Below, in pieces: positions 5,577-6,388 of a stretch of 6,388 nucleotides of DNA. Under the pieces are notes generated by a model that saw nothing but the letters and a program-made list of their open reading frames with translations, made no database searches and was not told the origin of the DNA. Source of the stretch: Paracoccaceae bacterium. Lineage in GTDB: Bacteria > Pseudomonadota > Alphaproteobacteria > Rhodobacterales > Rhodobacteraceae. The stretch spans positions 1 to 6,388 of the forward strand of contig JANSYB010000144.1 of the NCBI GenBank assembly GCA_024742655.1, read 5' to 3'. The position numbers and the translations under genes are program-made. The stretch's first letter is position 1. Each line of letters opens with the position of its first letter.

Positions 5577-6388
5577 CTAACCCTGTCGTGCCTCGGCGGC
5601 CAGCCTGTCGAACGGATCGGGGCGGTCGTCCTCCTGCCCCTGTACCGGCAATTGCGAGAAATCCGGCAGCGCGAGACGATCCGCCCAGCTTTCGGGCAGC
5701 CAGTCGAGACAGCGGTCAAAGCGAATGGCGAACGCATCAGCGCGCTGGCGGACCCGCTCGGCCATCTCCGGGCGCTTTTCAGCCAGCCGCATCCAGACGC
5801 CCGCAAGAATTTCACCCCAGCGGTCCGGCCCGATGGTCAGATAGGCAATGAGCACCACCCAGAACAGGATCAGCACGACCAGGCCCACCATGACCGGGCG
5901 CAGCAGCACAAGAAGCGCGAAGGCGGCCAGCAAGACATGCTTGCGCGTGGGACGGTACCCGCGCACCGCGGCCGGGATCGGCAGTTTTTTCAGGCTCAAA
6001 CCGGTGGCCGGGCGCGCGCCATCCGTGCCGCGTGCCAAGCGGCGCGCGATCCCGGGCTTCGGCAGGCGAAGGCGCGGCATGCGCACCCGCGCAAAAACGG
6101 ATTTCCGGCGATCCGCACCGGTCTGAATATCGTCCGGTTCAAGAACCATTTCCCTGACCAGTTGCTCCGGGTTCTCATCGGCAGGCGTTTCATCCCGCCA
6201 CTCCGCAGGCGCGATATCCTCGTCACCCGGTTCTCCGGCCTCGGTCCCCCGGGATCGCGTGCCGCCCGTGCTTGCAGGGGCAAGCTCGGGCAGAACGGAG
6301 ATGCTGATTTCACGTTTCTGCTCGGTCACCAGCTGATGGACAAGCGTCTCGGCGATTTCGGGGTGATCTGCGTCCGGCGCAGGCGCTC
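5577..6388 (-). CDS. Uncharacterised membrane protein, 5' end outside the window
   Basis: I do not recognise this protein. 269 complete residues are visible. The frame stays open to the right edge, and the nearest start-like codon (GTG 6327-6329) has no Shine-Dalgarno, so the true start is probably beyond 6388. Counted from the first visible codon, residues 1-90 are acidic and look disordered. Residues 91-149 are strongly basic (RVRMPRLRLPKPGIARRLAR). Residues 150-186 are very hydrophobic with one Arg-Pro in the middle, suggesting a two-helix hairpin or one long helix. The remainder is an amphipathic, helical C-terminal part with many Trp and charged residues and the ending DPFDRLAAEARQG. Codon use is GC-rich like its neighbours and gives no sign of transfer. 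It ends in its own terminator, so it is probably not part of the secE unit. No function is proposed. Confidence 0.8.
   Translation of the reverse strand, partial: APAPDADHPEIAETLVHQLVTEQKREISISVLPELAPASTGGTRSRGTEAGEPGDEDIAPAEWRDETPADENPEQLVREMVLEPDDIQTGADRRKSVFARVRMPRLRLPKPGIARRLARGTDGARPATGLSLKKLPIPAAVRGYRPTRKHVLLAAFALLVLLRPVMVGLVVLILFWVVLIAYLTIGPDRWGEILAGVWMRLAEKRPEMAERVRQRADAFAIRFDRCLDWLPESWADRLALPDFSQLPVQGQEDDRPDPFDRLAAEARQG

Overview
The window comes from a GC-rich bacterial chromosome. Every gene lies on the minus strand, so transcription runs from high to low coordinates. In that order they are: the 3' part of an uncharacterised membrane-protein gene (5577-6388, its start lies beyond the right edge), secE, nusG, rplK (L11), rplA (L1), rplJ (L10), rplL (L7/L12) and the first 552 codons of rpoB, which runs off the left edge. 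This is the conserved bacterial secE-nusG-rplKAJL-rpoBC cluster. The protein sequences (SecE with a single membrane helix, L10 with a repeated GAPASNIA tail, L7/L12, RpoB with [14 protein letters not shown]) look alphaproteobacterial, most likely Rhodobacterales (Roseobacter/Rhodobacter-like). This is recognition from memory, not a search, and I do not name a genus.

Region by region: 5577-6388 is the uncharacterised gene. It is closed by a strong 13-bp intrinsic terminator (5516-5546), whose U-rich tail may double as the -35 of a secE promoter. secE (5256-5453) is followed by a 282-base gap holding several hairpins and a second convincing intrinsic terminator (5053-5091), about 80 bases before nusG (4440-4973). 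A 105-base gap with a perfect 16-base palindrome precedes rplK. rplK and rplA are one base apart and probably translationally coupled. A 332-base gap separates rplA from rplJ. It holds no credible gene but contains a 12-bp hairpin after rplA, a candidate promoter, further hairpins, a 13-base tandem repeat and a stem that closes just before the rplJ ribosome site. Its position matches the place where L10-L7/L12 autoregulates its own mRNA in other bacteria. rplJ and rplL are 74 bases apart. A 241-base gap with three structured elements precedes rpoB, as expected of the attenuator and RNase-processing region known at this spot in E. coli.

The gene products act together. SecE is the small essential subunit of the SecYEG translocon. 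NusG couples RNA polymerase to Rho and to the leading ribosome. L11 and L1 form the factor-binding base and the L1 stalk, L10 and L7/L12 form the factor-recruiting stalk, and RpoB is the beta subunit of RNA polymerase. I found no tRNA (for example tRNA-Trp or the tRNAs beside tufB), mobile element, CRISPR array or foreign gene. The coding content is ordinary. The points of interest are the RNA structures between genes, the duplicated L10 tail and the unidentified membrane protein upstream.
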